A DNA stretch of 64,000 bases, taken from assembly GCA_036850595.1 (NCBI GenBank), contig CM072156.1:17845483-17909482 (forward strand), written 5' to 3'. This DNA is from Rhyacichthys aspro (Eukaryota > Chordata > Actinopteri > Gobiiformes > Rhyacichthyidae). Positions 1 through 11,537 of this stretch are shown here, piece after piece (position 1 is the first letter of the stretch; every line of letters starts with the position of its first letter). Below the pieces are notes generated by a model. That model was not told where the DNA came from, made no database searches, and saw only the letters and a list, made by a program, of their open reading frames with translations. The translations under genes and the position numbers were made by a program.

Positions 1-2124
1 TGTTTTTATCAATTTAATCAAAGATGTTCATTCCCAACAGCAGTACTGGATCCATTTTTGGGCGAGTGTGTGTGCACAAATTCCACACAAAGCCAACCCG
101 AAGCTCTTATAACAATACACTCAAAATGTAATTGTGCTTGTGACAGCACTCAGCTCACACACACAATGATCGTGTAGCCCAGATTACATGCTCTTCACTC
201 TTATATATATTTAAGCTTGGCGCAAGTTCTAGATGATAAAACACTCCAATTTGCTAGAATCCTTGCAGATGTACCCATAAATTAAGTGATAAATGCTACT
301 GGAACGAGCAGTTTTCTATAATGCTAGATCTGCAGTATTGTAAGATTAAGTGTCATCTTTTATTGCTCATTGCTAATGTTTTTCAGGCTCCTAAAACAAT
401 TTTACATGTCTTTTATTGTGCTTTGCTGCCAGGTGCTTTTCTTTTTGGCAGAGTCTATTCAAACATGGATCAGTTTTATAACAGTCTGTCCTGAAGTCAT
501 TTGTAACGTCACAAAATGCTTAAAATTCCCTTGCAACTGTGCCAAGCTCTCTTAAGGCAGCGGCTTTGGGCTTTAAAACCTCCTTTTATTTCTCCAAAGG
601 GGAACTGTATGGAAAAGTGAAAAGTGAACATATAACAATATCAATATGTTACATCAGCCAAATAAAATAATACCAAACAACTTGAAATGCATTAGGCTGA
701 ACCTGGACGGATTAGACCTGAGTTTATCATCACTCTCTGCTGCAGACTCTTGTCTTTCTTCAAAACCACAGCCAGCCCTCTGTCACTGTCATCTGTGGCG
801 CATGTACTGTTCCCCACTTGACTCCATGTATTTATCACGTTCCGTTTGATGCAGAGAGGCATATTGTATTGTCACACATCAGCCTGGATAATCAGTGACT
901 TTCATTTCCATCCATAAGATTACATAACACGCTCCATCTGTTGCCTCTTGCTCCGCACAGGGAGGAGACAAACATGCATATCTTTACATGGACACGATCT
1001 AATTATTCAATTAGAAACCATATTGAGTGAATAACTGATTCACCACAGTTTGCATAATAATGGCGTAGATCATTATGGACTTGGTAATGCAATTTAGACT
1101 GACAGTGGAGGGCTCATCTTTTATGGAGTGTACTCTTTTTTTTGTCTCCATTTACTCATGGTAATCTGAAAGTGGGATTATTATTATTATTATAAATGAC
1201 ACTGATGTGAATGGGGCTTAATATGTATTGCATGCTGTATATTGATGAAAGCTTCAGGTCATTAAGCAACATAGTCTTTCTGACATGAGTCTCAGCCTTG
1301 AAACTCAATGGAGGTGATCGAGGGTTGCTTCATGTTCACTTTCTGCTGGGAGAAAAGTGTGTTAGCTCTTAAAGAAAAAAACAAAAAAAAAGGTGGGGGT
1401 AGTTGTAGTTGCCGTTGCAGAGGGGGTAGGGGTAGACAAAGCCCACTGAGCTGCAGAGGTTAAGTCCCCCACCACGACCAGGCCCACAGGAATGTCTGTG
1501 TGAGTGTGCGCGAGTCGTAGAGGCCACATTGTTGTCTGTGGCGCGTCCTGCTCTGCAAACACTGCCGAGCTGCCATACTAGACGAATCTGAGGCTTGGAC
1601 TTGGGTAGGAGCCTATAATGTGGGAGGTCTGGCTGCAGAACAGACAAGCAAGACTTCATGTGATATATTTTCCTGTTTGTTGTGTGAATGCAGCCAAGGA
1701 GGATTCTCTAAAGCCGGATCGCTTTGAGGAAAATCTTGTTTATAAAGAACCCCATACTTCAATTAGATATCACCGAACGTACAGAAACAGGATTTGAATG
1801 TGCGTGTGTATTTCTCCTGATCGTGAGAGCAGAGGTCCCGAACGTCACCTGGATTGTCTTCTACCTTATCATGTTGACATTGGTTACAGCCTCGCAGATA
1901 ATCTTTACAAAACTGGTCTAATCTTTTACATAAATGTGTTGATTACATTGCAAGAGCTGCACAAATCAAGACATGAACTTGTCAGTGTTACCAAAGATGT
2001 AAAAAGACACTTCCTTTTTGCCTTAAGTATGTGTGAGAGGCAGATAAGAGGTCACTGATGCCCTTTTTAGTCCCTGTTTCAATCAGAGTGAGAGTGTTTA
2101 CATCCTAATTCACCTAATACTGTT

Positions 2125-2350
2125 ATGTCATTGGATTGAATTGGATTTGATTCTTTTATTGTCATTTCACCATGTAGTCATGAAGAAACGAAATACTGTA
2201 CTCAGGTCTTGGTAGAAAGATATATAACGTAAAGCATGAATAAAGTGCACAACATTTAGCAGCCCTGATAGATAATTAATAGCAGCATTAAGTGCAACAA
2301 GACAAGTGCAAAAGATGTGTGTAATGTGTGTTAAGTAAAAGTGCTAACTA
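2125..2350. repeat. Probable decayed dispersed repeat
   Basis: The segment starts with a TTTTATTGTCATTTCA-type string followed by an ACGAAATACTGTAC-type string and then A-rich DNA with repeated AAGTGCAA words. I recognise this style from interspersed repeats common in teleost genomes, but I cannot assign a family or find terminal repeats or a target-site duplication. Boundaries are approximate. Confidence 0.35.
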
Positions 2351-5044
2351 CCGAATGAAACAAAATCATCACTGCTGTAGCCAAAACCAAGGCCAAGGTC
2401 ATCAGTGACAACAGAAACTATCTTTGAAGATATAAGACAATTTGTATGACACAAAAAGAGATACCAGAGATTAATTTAAATGCAAATGATAAATGTAGAG
2501 GTGGCCAGGTTGGTTTTATTATTCACCTTTTAAAACCGGCCTTAAATCAGGACTTATATGACTTCAGAAGAGGGGGAGGTATTCTAGTTTTTGTGCGACT
2601 GTGTGGTGTTATAATTGAATGAACCTCTTTTAACTTCGGCAGTCATTCATACTAATCTAAATGTGATTTTATAATGACTTGCTAACTCAGCGAGAATGTG
2701 CCTCCACTGCCGTCTGTGATTGCGTTAAAGTCAGCATCATTATGGCAGGTTAATGGCCTTTATAGACACTGTCTGGGCACTTAAAACAAAGCAGGACGAT
2801 TGATTTGTCTAACGGAGTAGCTCCTTGTTTCGCTCTCTGCTGTACAAGTGTACTCTGCAGCACTCTTAAGCACTTCTGGACCCCGGTTGAAGGAGGTGGT
2901 GTTTTTGTAGAGCAGCCTCAGACAGGAGCGTCGGGAGCACGAGAGCTGTCCACAAGCTGCACTTCACCTTCCAGCTGCTCTGTGGGCAGGGTGGGAGCAG
3001 GGGCCACAGGGAGGGGAGACAGGAGGAGGGATTTCGGGTGGTGCTTTGGGGACGGGTGGGGGCATGCTCTTGAGCGGACAGGCTCTGGAAATTTCCGTTG
3101 TATGTTTGAGCTCTTTTCAGGATGGGAGGGGTTTGGAGTTGGAGTTTGGGGGGAGTGGTCGGGTCGGGGTTTTTAGGACTTGGATGAGAGCCAGCCACAG
3201 CAGGAAGCTTGCCTGTTTCACACAGACAAAAAAGCAAGTCCAGTACAGGGCTCCAGTCAATGCCCAAAAAAAACAGGAACATGTGCAAAGATTGGCTGCT
3301 GTTTATTCAAAGCTGCACTCAATAGTTCAGGTCATTTCAGCAGACTCATTCCCAGATTTCTGCACTGACTGCTCTTAATGCACCCATATTTAAACACAGA
3401 ATATCAAACTCTGCTCCACGTGTGACCTGTAGGATTCACAGTTGGTTAACGTTACATTTGCCGTGACCCAGGTATAGTTTACACAAAGGATGTCCTATTT
3501 AAACATCTAACCTGAACTCAATATGTAAACATCCTGACTTACTCTTGACAAGCCATGTCTTAAAGGAGAAGTGAGTGATAGATTTGGTTTAAAATCGAGG
3601 TAAATGAGCTGCTACATCTAAAAACAATTCAAAAAAGTGATCTAAATTGGCAGTTGTAGACTTGTCCTTTCAAGTAGCTCTCTGATCTTATTATACTACA
3701 CTGACAATAGGTGTTTTGACATCCAACTCCCCTCAGCCCCGTGCCAACTGATCATCTCCTAATCGGCTCCTCCTCCACCAACAACAGTAGACTCCAATGT
3801 TTTGTTAATACCAGAGAGCGATGCCGGCAGTTTATTTGTTTTGGAACAGGTCCAGCGTTCAACCGGGAGCAGGAAGAAGAAGTGGAGCAGAGCAAGAGCC
3901 AGCAGGCCCGACAGCCGGCACCGGAGCAGGAGGCACTGGGCACGCATCAGGTGGACAGGACGTGTGTGTTTGTGTGTTTGTGTTGGAAAGGGAAGGGGAG
4001 GGGGTAACAGGGGGCAGGTGGACACTGGGGCAGCTTACTGGGAGGTTCTGGGCCCATAGCAGGTGGAAGCAGAGAATAGAAATTAGAAAAAGAAGGGATT
4101 AAGGGGATGAAAGGAAGCCAAGGATTACTTGTCTTCTTTTCTCCAGCATTGATACAATACAAGCACAGGATCCCATCCACCAAAACATGGGTTTGTGTTG
4201 AGGGGCAAATTAGGGGTGGCACTTTTTGAACATGGATCACCAGGAGCCTTTTGAATATCGTCAATTTAATGCTTTAAAATAGGCCTCTAAATGTAATATG
4301 GTTTAATGTGCATTGTCAAATCTGCATGATTAACTTTTACACCCCTCTATTACAAGACTAGAAATGCTCCACAAATCCAGTCATCATTTTTCATATAAGT
4401 GCACTGTCTACATTAAGGCACCATTTAAGAGCTGCAGCATTATTGATTAAGATAAATTTATATTTTTGCTATAAATCAATTACTATTATACCACTAAAAG
4501 CCAGACAAAATGAAATCAGTTGCCTAGAGGTGAGTAACAATTCCAAACAAGTCTAAATAGTATTTGAGGCCTGCCAAGATACACACTTTTACTATTTTAC
4601 TATTAAAGACAATTACTATTGATGATTGTGAACAAAATGTCATCTTTCATCACTATTTCCACATTGTTTTGACCTTTGACCGGTCCCTTCTTGGTGATGT
4701 CATCCCATCTCTGTCCACAGTGCCATAATGGCCCTCTTCCCAATATTCTGCAATTCAATGAGTATTGATTTTAAGCCAAGTAAAAAGGAGAGGCAAATAA
4801 CACGAAATAGATTATACTGTAACATAATGATTTGCTGTTAAGATAATAAATTTTATGATTGGGACAGACCTTTGACCTTCAGCACATTTTAGCTTGATGA
4901 TGTACATGATAGAAACCATGGATTTTAGTGTTATGCATTATTTGAACTATATTATATGTCAATGAATGCAAAGAATTAAGCATTTACTTTGAGTAGGCTG
5001 ACCATGAGAGTGTAGGATAGATTCTTAGTCTTAAAGTCCTAGAC

Positions 5045-5503
5045 CAGGCATTCTCAACTGGTGGTTCTGGACTCAAAAGTGGGTAACGAGAATGTGGTTA
5101 GAAAAAATAAAATATGGTGGAAAGTTTTGAAGTTACATTATGAGAGCCACTTACTGTAAATTTGGACCATTTGTTGTTGCCAGTGTAATGGAAGATGAAG
5201 CTAATTATTTGGGGGTTTTTGGGGTTTTTTTTTTTTTTTTTAATAACTTCTATTTGGTAAAAAGTGGACCAGGTGATCTGTCAAAAATTTGGCTCCCAAG
5301 AAGATATCCACTGTACATGACTACTGTGCTTGTTCAACTGTAGATGCACAGGAGGAAATCAAGCTTCTGACTCTGCAGAAAACATTAGTCAGTGAATTAT
5401 ATCTATTCAGTGTTCCAAAAAATACATGTTTTTTACTCAAAACAATGGCTGCCCTCATCTTTTTCTCGTTTGTTTACTTGTTGTTACTTGGTTGGGGAAC
5501 CCT
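5045..5503. mobile_element. Degenerate hAT-like non-autonomous DNA transposon
   Basis: The left end reads CAGGCATTCTCAACTGGTGG and is followed by a GGACTCAAAAGTGGGTAACG string, a pattern I know from teleost hAT-derived repeats. The right end (about 5488-5503) carries GTTGGGGAACCCTTAT, whose reverse complement matches the left end at about 9 of the first 12 positions, consistent with worn terminal inverted repeats. No transposase frame lies between them. I could not find an 8-bp target duplication, so the right boundary is tentative. Confidence 0.45.
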
Positions 5504-7819
5504 TATGTAAGTTTATGTAAGTTTGTCAGTGTGTGTCTTATTAAATCTGAAAATAATGATTTCCAGTAAAGCATCTGGTAATAATGTTTGAAGTAAATAC
5601 ACAATTAAAAGAGATTGATGATTCAGTGATTACCCCTTAGTTAAAGAGACTCATCAGAACTCATTAGAAGCAAGTGAAAGTGCAGTTGTCTCCTTTGTCT
5701 CTCTTTACTCTGTTGCAAAATCAATATGTCCCTCTCAAAATTACACTTACACCACTCTCTATTCCTGGAGCCTCATGCCACACCCCGGGCAGTTTGTTTC
5801 TATTGCTGTCTATTGTGAACACGTCCTCTGCTGCGGATCATAGTTCACTGCATCATTTATTTATGGATGGCGAACAGTGGATGTAGTTTGAGCTCCTCTT
5901 GAGTATTGTCCATCTGTTAGCCGGCCTAGTGTAAGCACTTATGTAGCATGTAAGTCCTCAGGAGGTGTGCTAATAGCGGTTCACGATTTAATGCTCGACA
6001 CTATTTATCTGTGTAATAACACTCTTAATTATAATTAGTGCCTTGTGGTGTGAAGGTGATTTATCTGTCCCCGAAGAAGTAAACAAAGTGACCTGAGTAG
6101 TTTTTATTCAATCATTGCTGACAACGGTTTACCCTCTCACAAGACACCTCCAACATGGGAAAAGCACCAGTCTAATTGCTTCCTTTAAGACACTCCCAAA
6201 TCCATCTCTGAGGACTTGCTGCTATACACATCATTTTACACAAAGCAGCAGATAATTTAATTTCCACCCTGGGAGCTTTCAGCATTAGACTGTAATAGAA
6301 AAAGGGAGATTGCTGCCAGATTTTGAAGTATAGCTATGCTTATAAAATCAAAACTGTACAATCAGTTCCCCTTATTGATTATTAATCTTACTACAGTGAC
6401 ACTAATCCCAGTAATCTTACTCCTTATCTTATGATAATATGTTTTGGCACTACAGTTTTAAATGCAGCGTGCTTAACACAGATCACTTTACTATTGTTCT
6501 GCACAATGAAATACTAAGTGATACCTTTAGTGATACCTGCCACCGGATGCTGTAATTTATAGCTCCCCTTTTCACAGATCATAAATTAGAAGGAGCGTTA
6601 GGCTCTGGTGTCATATAATCACTTTTGTAACGCCGTGTACAGGCTGCAGGCACTTACAGCATTATTTTCTGGCTTGGAAACATAATACATTTGTAGAGCA
6701 ATGCATCACCGGACCAGTCCACATGGAGAGATAATAAGACGCTTTATTAGGTGGTATACTCCAAATAGCTCAACACTGCAATATCTGGTGATCTCTCGGG
6801 AGTTGGTCTGTGTGGCACACCTCCCATCTTTGGCTTAAAAACACACAGCTGCTACAATAGACTGCAGTGTGGAGGGTGTCTCACTTTGATCTTTAAATAC
6901 CCTCTAACGTTAAGGCACGCTCATTGGCTTTGATTTTTTCTCTTTTTTTCTACAGCTGCTGGGAAGATGCAGACGCTCCCTTGAAATCCTCCTCCTCCTC
7001 CTTATGTAGCTGTAGACCAGCAGAGAATGCGAGAACACCTATCCCCCTTTTTTTATTTTTTTTCCCCTCCAACGCTACCGCCATCTGTCCCTTTCTTCCA
7101 TTTCATGCGCTCAGCCAACATCCACACCCCTCTCATAGCAACAGTACGCCGTGTTGTGCCAAATTATGCCTCCTTGCCAAGATGTGCACCGTGCACTGCA
7201 CTTACAGCCTTAGATATATTACCAATGAGTTATGGTTATGGCTATTTGGCATTTTACACTAAGATATGCCTAAAAGTAGAAGATGCATATCATGTCAGCT
7301 GATGACTGCATGTGGTTTTTCAATTTAAATCTGTGTTGCTATAAAGCCATAAACTGTATTTTTTGGAATAAGATGTGTAGACGTGTAGAACACACAAAAA
7401 GGCTGCAGAAGTAGACTGTTGTCCCATATTTAGAATTAAGAAAAAAAGCCATAAACTCACTGAATCTTCATATTTATTAGCTATAGCCTACCTGTTGCAA
7501 AGTTTTTAGGTGGTACTTTTGTACCTAACTCCTGTCCCACAATTACACTTAGTTAAATGTACATTACACATGAATGCAGATTGACGGAGGGCCACGGATT
7601 AAGACAGTGTTTGTGCTGTGTATTTTCAAAGAAGACAATTATAGGTTACTAACTATATTGATAACTATGTTATTATCTACATAGATCCTGTGTATTTTTA
7701 TGCAACCTGTAAAAATGCAACAAGCCATTATTTTAAATAATTTGGTATGAACTCATTTTGGGGTATTTATTTATGATTTATGTTCATAGGCTAAATGTTA
7801 TTCAACCTTTTACAATAAT

Positions 7820-7990
7820 GATAAAAATAATAATAATAATCTTCATTTAGTATAGCCCTTTTCTAAACATAGTTAGAAAGTGCAAAAAACACGTGAAAAG
7901 ACCTTACAGAATAAAAGGCAACAAAAACAATAAAACAGTTGCAACAAACAGATATATAACAAAGCACATAATAAATAATTAAAGAGTAAA
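7820..7990. repeat. AAT simple repeat plus decayed interspersed repeat
   Basis: An (AAT)n tract near 7825-7843 is followed by CTTCATTTAGTATAGCCC and then A-rich sequence. This resembles worn copies of teleost interspersed repeats that begin with a 'tttatttatagcgcc'-like core. The family was not determined. Confidence 0.3.
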
Positions 7991-8179
7991 ATCAGCAAAA
8001 CAAAAAATAATAAAGGCCTAAAACCTTCTTTACTTAACTTTAACTTGACTCTAGATAAAGGCTAAAAAACTAATTAAAACAATTACCATTGTGAGGTAGA
8101 AGAAAAAACGAAAAGTATTGGCAAATTTTATTTATTTGAATATTTGAAATGTGGGTTAAGATTAAAAACGGAACAAAGT

Positions 8180-8509
8180 AATGTAAAGTAATGTTTTGCC
8201 GCTTTAAGCCAGCGGACGCAAATGTAGGCAGGCAGCAGAATCCGGCACAACACGCCGCCGCCCGCCGCCTCCCGCGCCTTGCAGTGGATTTTTCTTCACC
8301 AAGATCTTCGCCTCGCACTATGCAGACGGTCCCTTAGCCCTGCCTGACGGTTCAGTGTCCCCCCTCCCCCACCAGCCGTGCTCCTGTTTCACTCAAAGAT
8401 GGCGTCGACTCTAGAGCCCCTAGTCTCTGGCTGCATTTTTCGGCTTGTTGTTGTCTCCGTTGCGCACGGGTTTGGCACCTTCTCCGCGGCGACTCGACAC
8501 CAAATTCCG
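8180..8509 (+). promoter_or_regulatory. kat6a: kat6a CpG-rich promoter and non-coding first exon
   Basis: CpG density rises sharply at about 8210 and stays high to about 8850, in contrast with the AT-rich flanks. This marks a CpG-island promoter. A YY1-type AAGATGGCG motif lies at about 8397-8405, a common position just downstream of a start site. The first exon ends at a consensus donor, CCG|GTGAGT, with the last exon base at 8509. Its ATGs (for example the one in the YY1 motif) open short upstream frames that do not encode KAT6A, so the exon is 5' UTR. The transcription start cannot be fixed from sequence alone. Confidence 0.6.
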
Positions 8510-10174
8510 GTGAGTAGCAGCGGGAGCCAGACGGAAGAGATTTTCTTACACGCTCGCCTTTTCTCCGGACTTCCCTCGTAAACCAGAACCGGACCAGCGC
8601 TGGCTTTCTGGGGGAACCGCGGAGAGGGAGAGGGTAGTGAGGGGTACGGACGGAGGGATGATTATCGCGGAGGTGGGTGGGGGGTACGGTGGGGAAGCCG
8701 CGGCCTAGCTTCTCCGCTCCAGCACTGGGCCTTGTCTCCAACCGCAGGCTGTGGACCTACGTGGGTGGTGAAGGGAGGAAGTCTGTACGAGGGAAGAGAC
8801 CGCTGGTAAAGACGGGTCTGAGCGGGCAGATGATCTTTGCGCACACCGAAGGCTGCAAACGAGGCCTTGGAGCATGTAACACTGCAGGCTATGATGTCTT
8901 AATTTTTGCACTTGCACACTAGCCGAGATGGCGAGTTGCATTGTGCTTTTAACAAGGCCGCGGGTTTACGTTTATATCCAAAGGACATTCGCAATAACAC
9001 ATTTCGCTGTGGTTGCTGCAGTGTGGTGCTTTGTATTGTCTGAACCATCTCTGTGAGCGCACGTTGTTACCATAGTCTCCAGCTTTCGTTTCGTGCTGTT
9101 TACATTGTAACATTGTCGTAACATTAGCTCGCTGGTTAGCTGTTCACATTAGCCTGCTAAACAACAGCAGTAGTTAGCGGGAAGCCTTGTTGTCAGATAC
9201 TTGGCGTCCAAAATCATATCAGTGAGAGTAAACACACCAAGGAAACACTTTGGCAATGTGGAAACTGACTGTGCTTTGATTTTTAGCTAGCGTATGAGCT
9301 AATGTTTGCTAACAGTCTATGTTTTGACTGCATCATGTTTACGTTAGCTACCCCCAGCTAGCTCATAGTGAGTTTACTGGGGCAGTTATTGGGTTTGTTT
9401 TGTTCAGTTTTGAACACCTTTTATATATCACCGTGAAACAGTGCTTTTCTTGCACCTAATGTATTTTTCAATTTGGTTCTTTTGTGGTACATGCTCTCAG
9501 TTAACAGTGATATCTGTTTAATTATAACGCTGTTATGCATTGGCATATTTAGATGTTAGATGAAACATGTGTCTGTAAACATATCAATTTATTCCATTCA
9601 CGTTTGCTGTTTATTACTGTTTATGTTTGTGTAATGGCAAGCCCTGATAGGTTTTATGAAAACACATTGTTTTATGATGTTGGTCTTTGAAAAGATTTTG
9701 CCTTTAATTGATGAAAGGTTACCATGAATATTTGTTAACATAGGTTTTTGGACTGCTTTTGTGATAGTTTTAGTGTGATAGTGCGATTTAGAGTTAAACA
9801 TTACTTTTTGTTACAGTGGATGTATTTTTCGTCTTTAGTATTTGCATGCTCTGATTTTAAACTGATGCTGGTTTAATAACAAACTTGATGTAAAGGGACA
9901 TGGTTTTATTAGTGGGCAGGTTATATTTGATTTGGCTCCTGTCTTTATTTTTGCTCAGATTTGCAATTACAAATACTTGTATCTAGAAGCAAACCCAGAG
10001 AAAACAGTGTAGGAGCTTAAAACCAAACTGTCTCAATGTTTGTCTTACACTTGCACAAACTAATAAGAAAGAAAATGTACATAATCGCAAAGGTATTATT
10101 CAATTGAAAATTGTTGTAGTATATTTGTAGGTAAGAACTGTACTAATCTCTGTCTCCTTTCCCATTTTCTGCAG
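8510..10174 (+). other. kat6a: First kat6a 5' UTR intron
   Basis: This interval runs from the GTGAGT donor at 8510 to a TTTTCTGCAG acceptor ending at 10174. CpG-rich sequence continues to about 8850, then the DNA becomes AT-rich. I see no gene or clear repeat inside. Confidence 0.5.
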
Positions 10175-10868
10175 GTTTTGTCAGCTATTCAGGTGCAATA
10201 GGCATGAAGGAGATTGGCACTGGCTGCTCCCTGGGGTGAGATATCTGTTCCGTCCTAGAGCTGAGGAGTCCAGAGTGCTGCAGGTGTACAAGATCGTGTG
10301 AGAGAGTTTGAGAGAAGAGTCTGCGATGTGGATTAAACAACAACTCAACTTTTAATTGTCAAAAACTCTATTTTTTCTTACTTTCATTTAAATAACACTA
10401 AGTTAATCTCTTGGACAATTGTATTTTACCATTGACAGAGCATTCATCAACCAACCTTCCACTGATGAGAACTGAAGGTTTTTATCATCTGCGTATTTGT
10501 ATTGTGCAATAGTGAAACATATTTTCTTTTGTGTGAACTGTACAATACTCTTTTTGCTCCCCCTGCTTTCTGCCAGGGGCGCTGACCTGGCTTGAAGAAG
10601 GTTGACCGTATTTTACCTCGTGGAAGGTTGGCTAAGGGAGTTTGTGCTATGGTCAGCTGCTCCCTACCGTGCTGCTCATACTCAGCTTCTGAGGGACTAT
10701 CTGTGAGACCCCAGGACAAAGGATAGTAAGCAGGTAGAGGGTCAAAGGAGTAGCGAGGAGAGGCGGCGCTACGGCGCAGGCCAAGAGTTTTCTTGGCTTC
10801 TAGTCTAATTTCTTTGTGCGGTTGTAGCGGCAGGGTCCCAGAACCCTCCACCTGAACTGACCGCAGCC
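10175..10868 (+). other. kat6a: kat6a 5' UTR exon(s) upstream of the start codon
   Basis: A strong acceptor (CCCATTTTCTGCAG) ends at 10174. Two structures are possible. Either a single exon runs from 10175 through the coding start, or a small exon 10175-10235 is spliced from a GGGGTGAGAT donor to a second acceptor after a pyrimidine-rich tract (CTTTCTGCCAG, ending 10576), giving a UTR-plus-coding exon 10577-11537. The quality of the second acceptor favours the split. Transcript data are needed to decide. Confidence 0.45.
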
Positions 10869-11537
10869 ATGGTGAAATTAGCGAACCCGCTGTATACCCA
10901 ATGGATCCTAGAAGCCATCCGAAAGGTGAAGAAGCAGAAGCAGCGACCATCCGAAGAGCGCATCAGCAATGCGGTCAACATGTCCCATGGCCTTGACCGA
11001 AAAACTGTTCTTGAACAGTTAGAACTTAGTGTCAAGGATGGCACTATTCTCAAAGTCACCAATAAAGGCCTCAACTCCTACAAGGATCCGGACAACCCCG
11101 GACGTATAATTGTGCCCAAAACCAAAACTGGCAGTTCTGGGGGAGGAGGAGGAGGAGGTAGCAGCAGCACTAGTGGAGGTTCTCACTCCCATTCAGGAAA
11201 GAAACCGGGGCTTGACTGGAACAAGCTTATCAAACGGGCACTCGAGGGTCTTCATGAGCCTGGTGGTTCAAGTTTAAAGGACATTGAGCGTTTTCTAAAA
11301 TGTCAGGCAGATGTGGCATCCTATCTGTCCAGCAGCGGCTCCATGGGGACTGGGCTCTTCCATCAGCAGCTGAGGGTGGCCCTGAAGAGAGCTGTGGCCC
11401 ATGGACGTGTTATCAAACAGGGTCCACTTTTTGAGCTTGTGAGCCGCAGCAGCAGCTCACACCAGGACGACGGTACTGGGACAGTGTCTCTGGATTCACT
11501 GCCACCTGTACGCCTGCTTCCCCATGAGAAGGACAAG
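10869..11537 (+). CDS. kat6a: kat6a coding exon 1: tandem winged-helix domains
   Basis: This exon encodes residues 1-223. Residues 1-80 form the first winged helix, a SAMD1-like fold known in KAT6A to bind unmethylated CpG DNA. A Ser/Thr/Gly linker (residues about 84-112, including a run of seven glycines) leads to the second, H15-like winged helix from D116 to about residue 190. The exon ends on a complete lysine codon (AAG|GTAGAG). The frame stays open to 11665 past the donor, but that extension has no domain and is intron. The glycine run replaces a short non-glycine linker in the human protein as I remember it. Confidence 0.92.

Larger units (their letters stand above)
1..8180. other. Intergenic DNA upstream of kat6a
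   Basis: I recognise no gene here. The open frames present are short, lack splice-consistent partners and show no known domain. The stretch is AT-rich with scattered simple repeats (an ATT run near 1180, a T run near 5230, AAT repeats near 7830) and transposon remnants, listed separately where they can be recognised. A G-rich tract lies at 3040-3175. An AT-rich block at about 5880-6730 contains homeodomain-type TAAT/ATTA cores and could be conserved non-coding DNA, but that cannot be judged from one sequence. Confidence 0.6.

Noticed and set aside
2805..3378. Overlapping open frames on both strands in the G-rich tract
   Set aside because: Long frames arise because the GC-rich stretch has few stops. 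No domain, no conserved start context and no splice partners are visible.
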